From Pseudomonas sp. FP198 (GTDB lineage: Bacteria > Pseudomonadota > Gammaproteobacteria > Pseudomonadales > Pseudomonadaceae), in NCBI RefSeq assembly GCF_030687895.1, contig NZ_CP117452.1, positions 699,501 to 763,500 of the forward strand: a DNA stretch of 64,000 nt, read 5' to 3'. Numbering within the stretch: position 1 is the first letter of the stretch; each line of letters starts with the position of its first letter. Shown here one piece after another: positions 17,235 to 25,926 of this stretch. The position numbers were made by a program, and so were the translations under genes. Under the pieces are notes generated by a model. The model had not been told where the DNA came from and did no database searches. It worked only from the letters and a program-made list of their open reading frames with translations.

Positions 17235-17852
17235 GTGCCTGTCGTTTTTGTTGCCGCTTCCAAGCTGCCAACACCCTTTGCGCAATTCACCATGCATGGT
17301 TTTCTCGATGAAGCCACCGGCCGCGAGCACGTCGTGCTCAGCCTGGGTGATTTCGCCGACGGCGCTCCGGTACTCGGTCGCCTGCACTCCGAATGCCTGA
17401 CGGGCGATGCCTTGTTCAGCCAGCGCTGCGACTGCGGCTCACAACTCGAAGCAGCCCTGCAGGCCATTGCTCGCGAGGGCCGTGGCGTACTGCTGTACCT
17501 GCGCCAGGAAGGCCGCGGCATCGGCCTGTTGAACAAGATCCGCGCCTACGAGCTGCAAGACGGCGGCGCCGATACTGTCGAAGCCAACGAGCGCCTCGGG
17601 TTTGCCGCCGACTTGCGTGACTACAGCATTTGCCAACCGATGCTCGAACACCTGGGCATCAAGTCGTTGCGACTGATGACCAATAACCCGCGCAAGGTCA
17701 AGGCATTGACCGACATGGGCGTGGTGGTGGCGGAGCGCGTGCCGCTGCATACCGGGCACAACCCGCACAACAAGCTTTACCTGGCAACCAAGGCCAGCAA
17801 GCTCGACCACATGATGGGCAACGAGCACCAGGGCGAGGTCGACCGGGCGTGA
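17235..17852 (+). CDS. ribA: GTP cyclohydrolase II
   Basis: A 205-residue enzyme opening the GTP ring as the first riboflavin step. The zinc ligands are visible in [20 protein letters not shown] (Cys near 54, 65, 67), followed by the active-site region [14 protein letters not shown] and the GTP-recognition segment [10 protein letters not shown]. The start is GTG at 17235 with a CAGGAG site. It supplies the activity missing from the RibA-like half of RibBA. The stop overlaps the start of the next gene. Confidence 0.96.
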   Translation: MPVVFVAASKLPTPFAQFTMHGFLDEATGREHVVLSLGDFADGAPVLGRLHSECLTGDALFSQRCDCGSQLEAALQAIAREGRGVLLYLRQEGRGIGLLNKIRAYELQDGGADTVEANERLGFAADLRDYSICQPMLEHLGIKSLRLMTNNPRKVKALTDMGVVVAERVPLHTGHNPHNKLYLATKASKLDHMMGNEHQGEVDRA

Positions 17853-18268
17853 CGCGCGGTCAGGTTCGGCGGCGGCTGGCCGTCAGTTGGTGGCAATACC
17901 TGGCGCTGGCGTTGCTGCCGCTGTTCGTGATAAACGCGGTGTTTGGCCAGGGCGAAGCGATTCTGCCGGTGTTGGCGATGCCGCTGTTTATCGCCGGCGT
18001 GGCGTCGATGTTTGTCAGCCTGCGATTTTTCGGCGGTTATAAAAACGCCCTGATCGCCACGCAGAAATCCCTCGATACAGCGGAAGAACCCCAAGCCTGG
18101 ATCACCCTCGCGGCTCGGCGTCGCGCTTCGTTTCTGGCGGCAGGCCTGCCGGCGTGGATTGGCGCGCTGGCGGTGTTTGTCGGGTTGGAAGCGGTACCGC
18201 TGATGCTCTTGGCGTTATCCACTGCGGTGTTGTTCTACCTGTATCGCATCCCACGCCAGCTCGGCTGA
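17849..18268 (+). CDS. Conserved inner-membrane protein (PA4046-like)
   Basis: A 139-residue protein with four predicted hydrophobic helices: about residues 14-33, 39-58, 92-110 and 114-132. A basic, polar loop lies between the second and third ([20 protein letters not shown]). The GTG start at 17849 overlaps ribA by 4 bases, and the stop overlaps the BtuF-like start by 1 base (TGATG), so all three are probably co-translated. I recognise no functional motif; it is too short for a full transporter. Confidence 0.75.
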   Translation: MTRGQVRRRLAVSWWQYLALALLPLFVINAVFGQGEAILPVLAMPLFIAGVASMFVSLRFFGGYKNALIATQKSLDTAEEPQAWITLAARRRASFLAAGLPAWIGALAVFVGLEAVPLMLLALSTAVLFYLYRIPRQLG

Positions 18269-19053
18269 TGCGTCTCTGGCTGGCGGTTCTGTTGCTGGCC
18301 GCCAGCGCTTGGACGGCGGCGGCTAATCGTGTCGTCAGCCTGGCGCCGTCGCTCTCTGAAATCGTCGTTGAGCTGGACGCCGCCGACCTGCTGGTGGGCG
18401 TGCTGGACGGTGGCGATCGTCCACCGCTCTTGAAGGACCTGCCTTCTGTGGGCCGTTATGGCCAACTGGACATGGAGCGCTTGCTCAGCCTCAAGCCCGA
18501 TCTGCTCCTGCTCTGGCCCGGCAGTATTGGCCCGGCCCAGCGCGAGCAGCTCAAGGGCCTGGGCATCCCGATCCATGTCGCCGAGCCCCATAGCCTCGAC
18601 CACCTCATCCGCGAAATCGAAGACATCGCCGCCCAGCTCGGCCGCCCGGAGCGGGGCGTGCAACGGGCGGCGCAATTGCGTGAGCGTCTTCAGGCGTTAC
18701 GCCAGCGCTACCGACGGGAGACGCCAGTGCCGGTGTTCTATCAGGTCTGGGATCGGCCGCTGTACACCGTGGGCGGCCGACAGATCATCAGTGATGCGTT
18801 GTCAGTGTGCGGCGCGCGCAACGTCTTTGCCGACCTGGACCTGCCGGCGCCGCAGGTGAGCGTGGAGTCGGTATTGCAGCGCCAACCGCGGATGATCCTG
18901 GCTACGGACCAGGCGCAGCTCGACGCCTGGAAAGCCTGGCCGGTGGCGCAGGGGCGGTTGTTGTTGGTCAAGGACAAGGGCCTGGAGCGGGCCAGCGGGC
19001 AGATGATCGAGGCGACGGCGCGGTTGTGTGAGTTGATTGCGCCAGACCGGTAG
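18268..19053 (+). CDS. btuF: Cobalamin-binding periplasmic protein, BtuF-like
   Basis: A 261-residue class III solute-binding protein. Signal peptide [19 protein letters not shown], then RVVSLAPSLSEIVVELDAADLLVGV, the N-lobe pattern of BtuF/FhuD proteins. A long helical backbone, LDHLIREIEDIAAQLGRPE, links to the C-lobe with PVFYQVWDRPLYTVGG. It would deliver vitamin B12 to an ABC importer; none is encoded nearby. It is convergent with the BtuB-like receptor gene, a REPIN lying between. The overlap with the upstream membrane protein supports the ATG at 18268. Confidence 0.87.
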   Translation: MRLWLAVLLLAASAWTAAANRVVSLAPSLSEIVVELDAADLLVGVLDGGDRPPLLKDLPSVGRYGQLDMERLLSLKPDLLLLWPGSIGPAQREQLKGLGIPIHVAEPHSLDHLIREIEDIAAQLGRPERGVQRAAQLRERLQALRQRYRRETPVPVFYQVWDRPLYTVGGRQIISDALSVCGARNVFADLDLPAPQVSVESVLQRQPRMILATDQAQLDAWKAWPVAQGRLLLVKDKGLERASGQMIEATARLCELIAPDR

Positions 19054-19067
19054 ACCGCGGTGCGTCT

Positions 19068-19143
19068 TTCGCGAGCAGGCTCGCTCCCACAGGGGTGTGG
19101 CGTATTCACCGCAATCCACTGTGGGAGCGAGCCTGCTCGCGAA
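19068..19143. repeat. REPIN between convergent btuF and btuB
   Basis: Variant REP cores (AGGCTC form) at 19068-19090 and 19121-19143, inverted, 30 bases apart, in the 120-base space between two converging genes. Confidence 0.93.
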
Positions 19144-19173
19144 GAGGCCGATTCAATCCCTAAAGTTTCCGGA

Positions 19174-21054
19174 TCAGAGGGAAGGCGTCCAGGTCACCCC
19201 AAACAACCACGCCCGCCCTTCCTCTCGATACCCATACTGTCCCCCGTCATGGCTATACAGTGCCCGGCTGTAACCCTGGTCCAGCAGGTTATCGACCTTC
19301 ATCTCAAGCTTCACTTCCCGGCTCAACGCCCAACTGCCGCGCACTCCGAGCAGCGCATAGCCGCCAAGGGCGTTGCGGTTGTTTTCGTCGTCGTAACTGC
19401 TGCTCACCGCTTGCCAGCTCGCGCCGAGGCCGAGGCGATCGAATTGCCGGTCCAGGTCGAGGCTCAAGGTACGCCGTGCACGGCGCGCCAGGGTATGGCC
19501 GCTGTCGCGGTCGCGCGGGTCGATGATCGCCAGGCCGAGGTTGCCCTGCCAGCCGAACAGTTCCTGCCGGTAGGCCATTTCGAAACCGTTGATCCGCGCC
19601 GAAGCGACGTTCTGCGGGCGTGAGTTGCTGCCGAAGATGATCGCGTCTTCCAGGTTCGTGCGGTACAGGGACGCTTCCAGGCGAGCGCTCTCGCTCAGTT
19701 GGCTGCGCCATTGCAATTCGTAGCTTCTGGCCGTCTCGGGTTTCAGGTCCGGGTTGCTGAAGTCCGGGTAATACAGATCATTGAAGGTCGGCGCGCGGAA
19801 GCTTTCGCTGTAGGTCAGCAACAGATCATTGGCCGGGTCAATCGGCAGGGTAAGGGTGCCGCTCCAGCTGTTCTGGCCGCCAAACTGCTGGTTCTGGTCG
19901 CGGCGCAGGCCCAGCTCGGTCGAGAACGTTTCGGCCTGGAAGCGATGCTGGATGAATGCCGCACGATTCCAGCGGCTGTCTTCGTCGAACGGCGTGCTGC
20001 TGTTGACGCGGTCCTGGTACCAGTCGCCGCCGAGGATCAGGCTGTTGCGTTCGTCCAGGGTCACGTCGTTCTGCCAGGTCAGCGAGTCGCGATAAGTGTT
20101 GAACACCTCCCGGACATCGCTGAGCTTGTCGAAGGTTTTTTCCCGGTTCTCGCCGTGGCCCAGCTCAAGGCGGGATTTCCACGCGGCGTTGATCCGCCCA
20201 TCGACATAACCGCTGAAACTGCTGAGCGCAAATTCACTGTAGGGCTGCTGGGGCAGCGATTCGAAGGTGTTGGGGTCGAAGCGGCCGAACGGGTTGTCGT
20301 ATTCGCTTTTGCCACGGTTCTCCAGCAGGTTCAGGCCAACTTCCAGGTCGTCGCTGGCGGCATGGCTCAGGCTGAGACTGAAGGACTGGTTGCGGTTGGC
20401 ATCGGCGTCGCGGTCGCTGGCGTAGGACTCATGGGTCCGATTGCTCCCCTCGCTTTCGTCGAGGCTGGCGCCCAGGTTGAAACGCGTCTGCTCGTCGCCA
20501 CCGGACAGGCCGAGGCTGCGCTCCCAGGTCTGATGATTGCCGAGGCCCATATGCAGGCGTGGCTGCAGGCCTTGTTCGGCGCCGCGACGGGTGAAAATCT
20601 GAATGACCCCGCCCACCGCATCGGCGCCGTAGATCACCGAGCGCGAACCGCGCAGCACTTCCACCCGTTCGATCTGGTTGATGTTCAAGCGTTGTAGGTT
20701 GCTGTCGCCGGAGGTCGCGTTGCCGATGCGCTGGCCGTCCACCAGCACCAGGCTCTGGGCCGACTTGGTGCCGCGAATGTATATCCCCGGGAGGCTGCCG
20801 CGCCCGCCCAACGGTGCCACCTGTACGCCGGGCACGCGGCTGAGCAGGTCGGTGACACTGGCCGGTTGCAGGCGTTCGATGTCGTCGCGGGTGAAGATTG
20901 TGTTGGCGGCGCTGCTGTCATTGCGCGCCTCGACCTGGCGATTGGCGCTGATCAGGATGTCGGGCAGCTTGAGGGTCTGGTCGCGTTCGAAGGTTTCGGC
21001 CAGCAGGTCGGCGGCGGGAAGCAGGGAGAGGGTGAGGGCGAGGCGGAGTTTCAT
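19174..21054 (-). CDS. btuB: TonB-dependent outer-membrane receptor, BtuB-like (vitamin B12)
   Basis: A 626-residue TonB-dependent receptor. Signal peptide at residues 1-19; a TonB-box-like LPDILISANRQ follows near 30. The plug domain has VTDLLSRVPGVQV, IYIRGTKSAQSLVLVDGQRIG and IERVEVLRGSRSVIYGADAVGGVI. The rest is a 22-strand barrel ending GVTWTPSL, so the last residue is Leu, not Phe. The plug resembles BtuB most, and the neighbouring BtuF-like gene agrees. No cobalamin riboswitch was recognised in the 145 bases upstream, which hold only a REPIN. Confidence 0.88.
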   Translation of the reverse strand: MKLRLALTLSLLPAADLLAETFERDQTLKLPDILISANRQVEARNDSSAANTIFTRDDIERLQPASVTDLLSRVPGVQVAPLGGRGSLPGIYIRGTKSAQSLVLVDGQRIGNATSGDSNLQRLNINQIERVEVLRGSRSVIYGADAVGGVIQIFTRRGAEQGLQPRLHMGLGNHQTWERSLGLSGGDEQTRFNLGASLDESEGSNRTHESYASDRDADANRNQSFSLSLSHAASDDLEVGLNLLENRGKSEYDNPFGRFDPNTFESLPQQPYSEFALSSFSGYVDGRINAAWKSRLELGHGENREKTFDKLSDVREVFNTYRDSLTWQNDVTLDERNSLILGGDWYQDRVNSSTPFDEDSRWNRAAFIQHRFQAETFSTELGLRRDQNQQFGGQNSWSGTLTLPIDPANDLLLTYSESFRAPTFNDLYYPDFSNPDLKPETARSYELQWRSQLSESARLEASLYRTNLEDAIIFGSNSRPQNVASARINGFEMAYRQELFGWQGNLGLAIIDPRDRDSGHTLARRARRTLSLDLDRQFDRLGLGASWQAVSSSYDDENNRNALGGYALLGVRGSWALSREVKLEMKVDNLLDQGYSRALYSHDGGQYGYREEGRAWLFGVTWTPSL

Positions 21055-21091
21055 GGGTTTTCCGTTATGACTGGGTCCACATAAAACCAAT

Positions 21092-21178
21092 GTGGGAGCG
21101 AGCTTGCTCGCGATAGCGGAGTGTCAGTCAACTAATGTTCGGCTGATACATCGCTATCGCGAGCAAGCTCGCTCCCAC
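21092..21178. repeat. REPIN between dxs and btuB
   Basis: REP cores at 21092-21114 and 21156-21178, inverted, 41 bases apart, in the short space downstream of dxs and upstream of btuB (both minus strand). Confidence 0.93.
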
Positions 21179-21199
21179 AGGGGCTTGTGTTGGCTGTAC

Positions 21200-23098
21200 T
21201 TACAGGCCCAGCAACTGCAACCGCAGCCGCACCGCCGCTTCGATCCCCAGCTCGTCCAGCCCGCATTCGGCGAGCATCTGCGCCGGCTTGGCGTGCTCGA
21301 CGTAGATGTCCGGCAACCCCAGGTGCAGCACCGATTTGAGGATGTTTTCCCGGGCGAGGAACTCGCTGACCGCAGCACCGGCGCCGCCCATGATGGCGTT
21401 CTCCTCGACGGTCACGAGCAGTTCGTGGCTGCTGGCCATCTCGCGCACCAGGGTTTCGTCCAGCGGTTTGACGAAACGCATGTCCACCACGGTGGCGTCG
21501 AGTTTTTCGGCGACCTTCAAGGCTTCCGCCAGCTGTACACCAAACACCAGCAGGGCGGTTTGCTTGCCGTGGCGGCGGATCACGCCCTTGCCGATCTCGA
21601 TCGGTTCCAGATCGCTTTCGATCGTTGCATTCGGGCCGGTGCCACGCGGGTAGCGCACCGCCGCCGGACCGTTGAACAGGTGGCCGGTAGTGAGCATCTT
21701 GCGCAATTCGTTCTCATCGCTCGGCGTCATCACCAGCATGCCGGGAATGCAGCGCAGGTAGGACAGGTCGAAGCTGCCGGCATGGGTCGGACCGTCTTCA
21801 CCCACCAGGCCCGCGCGGTCGATGGCGAACAGCACGTCGAGGTTCTGCACGGCGACGTCATGCACCAGTTGGTCATAGCCGCGTTGCAGGAACGTCGAAT
21901 AGATCGCCACCACCGGTTTGGCGCCTTCGCAGGCCATGCCGGCGGCGAGCGTAACGGCATGCTGTTCGGCAATCGCGACGTCGAAATAACGCTGCGGGTA
22001 GCGTTCGCTGAACGCCACCAGGTCCGAACCTTCCTTCATCGCCGGGGTAATGCCCACCAGGCGCGGGTCGGCGTCGGCCATGTCGCACAGCCATTGGCCG
22101 AACACGCCGGAATACTTCGGTCCGCCGGCCTTTTTCGGCGCGGCGGCGGGGGCATCCAGGGGTTCGAGCTTGGTGATTGCGTGATAGCCGATCGGGTCGA
22201 CTTCCGCCGGAGCGAAGCCTTTGCCTTTCTTGGTGACCACGTGCAGGAACTGCGGGCCCTTGAGATCGCGCATGTTGCGCAGGGTGGCGATCAGCGTCGG
22301 CAGATCGTGGCCGTCGATGGGGCCGATGTAGTTCCAGCCCAGCTCTTCGAACAGCGTGCCGGGGACCAGCATGCCTTTGGCATATTCTTCGGTACGGCGG
22401 GCGATTTCCCAGGCGCCGGGCAGGCGCGACAAGACCTTCTTGCTGCCTTCGCGCATGCTCGCATAGGTGCGGCTGGAGAGGATCTTCGCCAGGTAGTTGG
22501 ACAAACCGCCGACATTGCGCGAGATCGACATGTCGTTGTCGTTGAGGATCACCAGCATGTTGGCATCGACTTCAGGGGCGTGGTTCAGCGCCTCGAAGGC
22601 CATGCCAGCCGTCAACGCACCATCGCCGATCACCGCGATCGCCTTGCGTTCGCTGTTCTGCAGGCGGGCGGCAATGGCCATGCCCAGGGCCGCGCTGATG
22701 GAGGTGCTGGAATGACCGACGCCAAAGGTGTCGTACTCGCTCTCGGAGCGGCGCGGAAAAGCCGCGATGCCGTCCTTCTGGCGCAGCGTGCCCATGCGGT
22801 CGCGGCGGCCGGTGAGGATTTTATGCGGGTAGGCCTGATGGCCAACGTCCCACACCAGGCGATCGTCCGGAGTGTCGAAGACGTAATGCAGGGCGATGGT
22901 CAGCTCGATGACGCCCAGGCCAGCGCCGAAATGCCCACCGGTCTGGCCGACCGTGTAGAGCAATTCCAGGCGCAACTCATCGGCCAGGGTTTCCAGCTCG
23001 GCTTCACCCAGCCGACGCAGGCCGTCCGGCGTATTGGCGCGGTCCAGCAAGGGCGTGGACGGGCGTGTGCGGGGAATCTCTTGGAACGTCGTGGGCAT
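21200..23098 (-). CDS. dxs: 1-deoxy-D-xylulose-5-phosphate synthase
   Basis: A 632-residue thiamine-diphosphate transketolase-like enzyme joining pyruvate and glyceraldehyde-3-phosphate, the entry to the MEP isoprenoid pathway. Seen: [32 protein letters not shown], the ThDP/metal motif [15 protein letters not shown] (about 155-170), [30 protein letters not shown] and [17 protein letters not shown]. Length and order match the family. It lies downstream of ispA in the same direction after a 112-base gap. Confidence 0.97.
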   Translation of the reverse strand: MPTTFQEIPRTRPSTPLLDRANTPDGLRRLGEAELETLADELRLELLYTVGQTGGHFGAGLGVIELTIALHYVFDTPDDRLVWDVGHQAYPHKILTGRRDRMGTLRQKDGIAAFPRRSESEYDTFGVGHSSTSISAALGMAIAARLQNSERKAIAVIGDGALTAGMAFEALNHAPEVDANMLVILNDNDMSISRNVGGLSNYLAKILSSRTYASMREGSKKVLSRLPGAWEIARRTEEYAKGMLVPGTLFEELGWNYIGPIDGHDLPTLIATLRNMRDLKGPQFLHVVTKKGKGFAPAEVDPIGYHAITKLEPLDAPAAAPKKAGGPKYSGVFGQWLCDMADADPRLVGITPAMKEGSDLVAFSERYPQRYFDVAIAEQHAVTLAAGMACEGAKPVVAIYSTFLQRGYDQLVHDVAVQNLDVLFAIDRAGLVGEDGPTHAGSFDLSYLRCIPGMLVMTPSDENELRKMLTTGHLFNGPAAVRYPRGTGPNATIESDLEPIEIGKGVIRRHGKQTALLVFGVQLAEALKVAEKLDATVVDMRFVKPLDETLVREMASSHELLVTVEENAIMGGAGAAVSEFLARENILKSVLHLGLPDIYVEHAKPAQMLAECGLDELGIEAAVRLRLQLLGL

Positions 23099-23212
23099 CA
23101 GGCGAATCGTTATAGGTATAAAAGAGGCGGCAGTTTACCTTATGCATCGCAAGCTGCCCACGCGTTGGCCGGAACTTGGCCGATACGCACTTGTAATTGG
23201 GTTGACCGTGTA

Positions 23213-24100
23213 TCAGCTGCGTCGTTCGACGATATAACGCGCCAGCTCGCGCAACGGTTCGGCGGCCGCGTCAAAGGGTCGCAGCGCGTCCAGGGCCTGG
23301 TCGCGCAGCTCCAGCGCGTAGGCCTTGGCGGCCTCGAGTCCGAGCAGGGCCGGGTAGGTCGGCTTGTCACGGGCGATGTCGGCGCCCTGGCGTTTGCCGA
23401 GGGTCTGGGTATCGCTTTCGACATCGAGGATATCGTCCTGTACCTGGAAGGCCAGGCCGATGGCCCGGGCGTAGGTTTGCAGGGCTTGCAGCTGCTCAGG
23501 CGTAGCCCGGCCGCTGGCCAGGGCGCCGAGCCTGACGCTGGCTTCGATCAGCGCGCCGGTCTTGTGCCGATGCATGTATTCCAGGGCGTCCTGGTCGAGT
23601 TTCAAGCCCACCGAACCGAGGTCGATGGCCTGGCCGCCGACCATGCCTGCCGGGCCCGCCGCCAGCGCCAGGGCGCTGACCATGTCCAGGCGAACCTCTG
23701 CCGGGCAATTGCTCAGGGCCGGGTCCAGCAGGGCGCTGAAAGCCAGGCTTTGCAAACCGTCGCCCGCGAGGATTGCGCAGGCTTCGTCGAATTTCTTGTG
23801 CGTGGTCGGCTGGCCGCGACGCAGGTCGTCATCGTCCATGGCTGGCAAGTCGTCGTGCACCAGCGAATAGGCGTGGATCAGTTCCACCGCGCAGGCCGCG
23901 CCGTTGGCCTGCTCGGCAGCGCCGCCAAGGGCTTCGCACGCGGCATAGGCGAGCAACGGACGCACGCGTTTGCCGCCGTTCATCACGCTGTAGCGCATGG
24001 CTTCGTACAGCCGCGCCAGTTCCGGGCTCGGGGCGGCGAACAAGCTGTCCAGAGCGGCATTGACCCGGGCCTGACTGCTGGCCTGATACGCGCCGATCAT
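23213..24100 (-). CDS. ispA: Farnesyl diphosphate synthase
   Basis: A 295-residue short-chain trans-prenyltransferase. First aspartate-rich motif DDLPAMD (residues 83-89) with the upstream GGKRVRPLL; second motif DDILDVESD near 222. It condenses IPP with DMAPP and GPP to give FPP in the cytoplasm. The start ATG overlaps the xseB stop by 4 bases. With dxs downstream this is the conserved xseB-ispA-dxs isoprenoid unit. Confidence 0.96.
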   Translation of the reverse strand: MIGAYQASSQARVNAALDSLFAAPSPELARLYEAMRYSVMNGGKRVRPLLAYAACEALGGAAEQANGAACAVELIHAYSLVHDDLPAMDDDDLRRGQPTTHKKFDEACAILAGDGLQSLAFSALLDPALSNCPAEVRLDMVSALALAAGPAGMVGGQAIDLGSVGLKLDQDALEYMHRHKTGALIEASVRLGALASGRATPEQLQALQTYARAIGLAFQVQDDILDVESDTQTLGKRQGADIARDKPTYPALLGLEAAKAYALELRDQALDALRPFDAAAEPLRELARYIVERRS

Positions 24101-24339
24101 TCAGGCTGTTCCGCGTCGAACGGTTCTTCGGTCAGCTCGCCGTCGCGTTCCAGCAGCAGTTGCACTTTCTGCTCGGCCTGGGCCAGCGCCGCCTGGCAGT
24201 CGCGAGTCAAGCCGATACCCTGCTCGAAAGCGGTCAGCGAGTCTTCCAGCGACAGTTCGCCGTTCTCCAGGCGTTCGACCAGCGCTTGCAGGTCGGCCAG
24301 AGATTGTTCGAAATCCAGTGCAGCTTTCTTGCGGGCCAT
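24097..24339 (-). CDS. xseB: Exodeoxyribonuclease VII small subunit
   Basis: An 80-residue helical protein: [33 protein letters not shown] is the family signature, read here as separate segments along residues 10-42. It forms the small subunit that partners XseA in single-strand-specific exonuclease VII. It is the first gene of the xseB-ispA-dxs unit and overlaps ispA. The C-terminal 15 residues are acidic and variable. Confidence 0.95.
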   Translation of the reverse strand: MARKKAALDFEQSLADLQALVERLENGELSLEDSLTAFEQGIGLTRDCQAALAQAEQKVQLLLERDGELTEEPFDAEQPE

Positions 24340-24373
24340 GGCGGCTATTCCGGTTGACTGTTAAACCGGCGCG

Positions 24374-24402
24374 ACACTAGCAGACATGGGGGTTTGGGGC
24401 AA
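24374..24402 (-). promoter_or_regulatory. Putative sigma-70 promoter for xseB-ispA-dxs
   Basis: On the minus strand, TTGCCC (24402-24397), a 17-base spacer and TAGTGT (24379-24374), placed 35 bases before the xseB ATG. Spacing is ideal; both hexamers are only partial matches. Confidence 0.45.
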
Positions 24403-24420
24403 ATCAGGACCTCCGCTTTC

Positions 24421-24528
24421 GTGGCGAGGGAGCTTGCTCCCGCTCGAGCGCGAAGCGGTCGCAAATGCTATGGGCCTGCTTCGCCCGAAGCGTCGGACCG
24501 GTCCAGCGGGAGCAAGCTCCCTCGCCAC
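24421..24528. repeat. REPIN, second family, between fic and xseB
   Basis: Inverted arms GTGGCGAGGGAGCTTGCTCCC from 24421 and the complement ending at 24528, with a longer inner arm than the 3201 copy (extra CGAAGCGTCGGACCGGT segment). Confidence 0.9.
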
Positions 24529-24535
24529 AGGGTGT

Positions 24536-25657
24536 TCAGTCGGCTGGATAGTTGATTCGATAACGGGTACTGCGCCCCCCGCCTGGCAACCGCTCCAGGC
24601 AGCCCTTCTCCAACAGCTCCGTCAGATGTCGCGTTGCCGTTGCCTTGGAAACCTTGGCCACGGCCTGGTACTGAGCTGCGCTGATGCCCTGCTCGAATCC
24701 CCTTTCACCACCGTCGAGCAATCGGTTCAGCACTTTGACCTGTTCCGGTGTGAGCGCCGAATCGCGATGGACTTGCCAGAAACGCGTCTTGCCCAGAACA
24801 CTTTCGATATTGGTCATTGCCTTCTGCAGGCTGCGCAAAAGCGTTTGCAGGAACCAGGTCAACCAGTCAGTGATATCCAGCGTGGCCCTCTGGCTGTTTT
24901 CCAGGATTCGGTAATAACCGACGCGATCATCCAGAATGCTCACCGACATCGCGTGGAAACGGATCGCCTGGGCCTCGCCCTGGGCCAGTGCAAGATCGGT
25001 CAGGGTGCGGGTCAGGCGGCCATTGCCATCGTCGAATGGGTGCAGGGTGACAAACCAGAAATGAGCGATGCCGGCACGTAGCAGCGGATCAATGTTGGAC
25101 TGATGACGGCTGGCTTCGAACCAGTCGATGAACTGTTGCAATTGTTGCTCAAGTCCTTTTCGAGGCGGCGCTTCGAAATGCACGGTAGGCCGCTCCAGCC
25201 TTCCCGAAACCACTTGCATCGGTTCGTCACCGCGCAGTGCACCTACGCGGATCCGCCGATGGGCAAGGGGAAATAACCACTCATGCCATTCCAGCAAGCG
25301 TTCGACGGTCAGGGGCTGGTTGAAATGCCGAGTCGCATCCAACAGCAGCTTCGCCAAGCCTTCGCTACGCTGAGTGACCGAAGTGTCATCGGCGTGTTCC
25401 AGGCCCAGGCGGCGGGCCAGGGACGAGCGCACCGAGCCGACATTCAACTGTTCTCCTTCGATAGCTGAAGAGGACACGATGTTTTGCAACAAGGCATCAA
25501 GTTCGTTCTGCACGCTGATTGACGCCGTGACCGCGCCCGTCATGCCCAGCAACCGACCTTGCGCCTGTACGCATTCCCTTAGCAAAGGCGCCAATGCTTC
25601 AGCTTGCCAGTGAAAGTCGGGCCATTCGGCCTGCTGCCAGATCCAATGAGCTGCCAT
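24536..25657 (-). CDS. Fic-domain AMP transferase with C-terminal winged helix
   Basis: A 373-residue Fic protein, predicted to transfer AMP or another nucleotide moiety to a target hydroxyl. The N-terminal region has the class II inhibitory helix SSAIEG (Ser63, Glu67, Gly68) that blocks ATP gamma-phosphate binding. The Fic motif is HPFDDGNGR (206-214), complete with catalytic His and the Gly-Asn-Gly-Arg loop. From about residue 300 a winged-helix domain (VSKATATRHLTELLEKG) suggests DNA binding. The gene stands alone, upstream of a REPIN, and its promoter region holds a double inverted repeat, so autoregulation is likely. It has no adjacent antitoxin; inhibition is intramolecular. Target unknown. 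Confidence 0.92.
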   Translation of the reverse strand: MAAHWIWQQAEWPDFHWQAEALAPLLRECVQAQGRLLGMTGAVTASISVQNELDALLQNIVSSSAIEGEQLNVGSVRSSLARRLGLEHADDTSVTQRSEGLAKLLLDATRHFNQPLTVERLLEWHEWLFPLAHRRIRVGALRGDEPMQVVSGRLERPTVHFEAPPRKGLEQQLQQFIDWFEASRHQSNIDPLLRAGIAHFWFVTLHPFDDGNGRLTRTLTDLALAQGEAQAIRFHAMSVSILDDRVGYYRILENSQRATLDITDWLTWFLQTLLRSLQKAMTNIESVLGKTRFWQVHRDSALTPEQVKVLNRLLDGGERGFEQGISAAQYQAVAKVSKATATRHLTELLEKGCLERLPGGGRSTRYRINYPAD

Positions 25658-25676
25658 GAGTCTGTCCGAAAGTGAG

Positions 25677-25740
25677 TGAGCCGAATAATAGCGCTATTCG
25701 GCTCATTTAGTGAGCCGAATAAAGTCCCTATTCGGCTCAC
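25677..25740 (-). promoter_or_regulatory. Double inverted repeat, putative operator of fic
   Basis: Two tandem palindromes sharing the half-site TGAGCCGAATA. Copy 1 (25677-25705) and copy 2 (25710-25740) each have arms of 11-12 bases around a 7-base spacer that differs between copies (ATAGCGC, AAGTCCC). Half-site starts are spaced 18, 16 and 18 bases. The array ends 19 bases before the fic start codon on the minus strand. The likely ligand is the winged-helix part of the Fic protein itself; this is inference. Confidence 0.8.
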
Positions 25741-25787
25741 GCCATTCTCAGTCCGTGATTTCGCACACAGAATCACGCGTTCCCCGA

Positions 25788-25816
25788 TTGTGAAAAATCC
25801 GTCAAATGGCTACTCT
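25788..25816 (+). promoter_or_regulatory. Putative sigma-70 promoter for the mag operon
   Basis: TTGTGA at 25788-25793, a 17-base spacer, TACTCT at 25811-25816; about 110 bases before the magA start. A GGCCCC/GGGGCC hairpin follows at 25830-25848. Weak matches; no other candidate stood out. Confidence 0.35.
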
Positions 25817-25877
25817 TCGCGCCATCTACGGCCCCTTGCAACGGGGCCTCCAGACGTAATCCGAATAATGACAAGCA

Positions 25878-25926
25878 GCGCCCGGGGAAGGGCGCCGGGT
25901 TGCGTTGTGCATGGCAGGAGGCATAC
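25878..25926 (+). promoter_or_regulatory. Candidate RsmA/RsmE (CsrA-type) binding leader of magA
   Basis: A 6-bp stem GCGCCC / GGGCGC (25878-25883 and 25890-25895) displays GGGGAA in its loop, so a GGA is presented as CsrA-family proteins prefer. A second GGA lies in the AGGAGG ribosome site (25916-25921), about 32 bases on, just before the GTG start. Two spaced GGA sites, one hairpin-loop and one in the Shine-Dalgarno, is the classic layout for translational repression. RsmA control of the mag operon is known in P. aeruginosa. Confidence 0.5.

Noticed and set aside
21055..21199. Cobalamin riboswitch expected before a btuB gene
   Set aside because: The 145 bases upstream are almost filled by a REPIN; no B12-box-like element was recognised. 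Absence judged by eye only.
21092..24364. A 1090-codon open frame on the plus strand
   Set aside because: It is entirely antisense to dxs, ispA and xseB, which have clear motifs. High GC with third-position bias opens antisense frames, and the product is Gln/Arg/His-rich low-quality sequence crossing a REPIN.
1117..24528. Repeated palindromic units as a possible CRISPR array
   Set aside because: The units are dispersed singly or as inverted pairs in separate gene gaps with no regular spacers and no cas genes; they are REP/REPIN elements.
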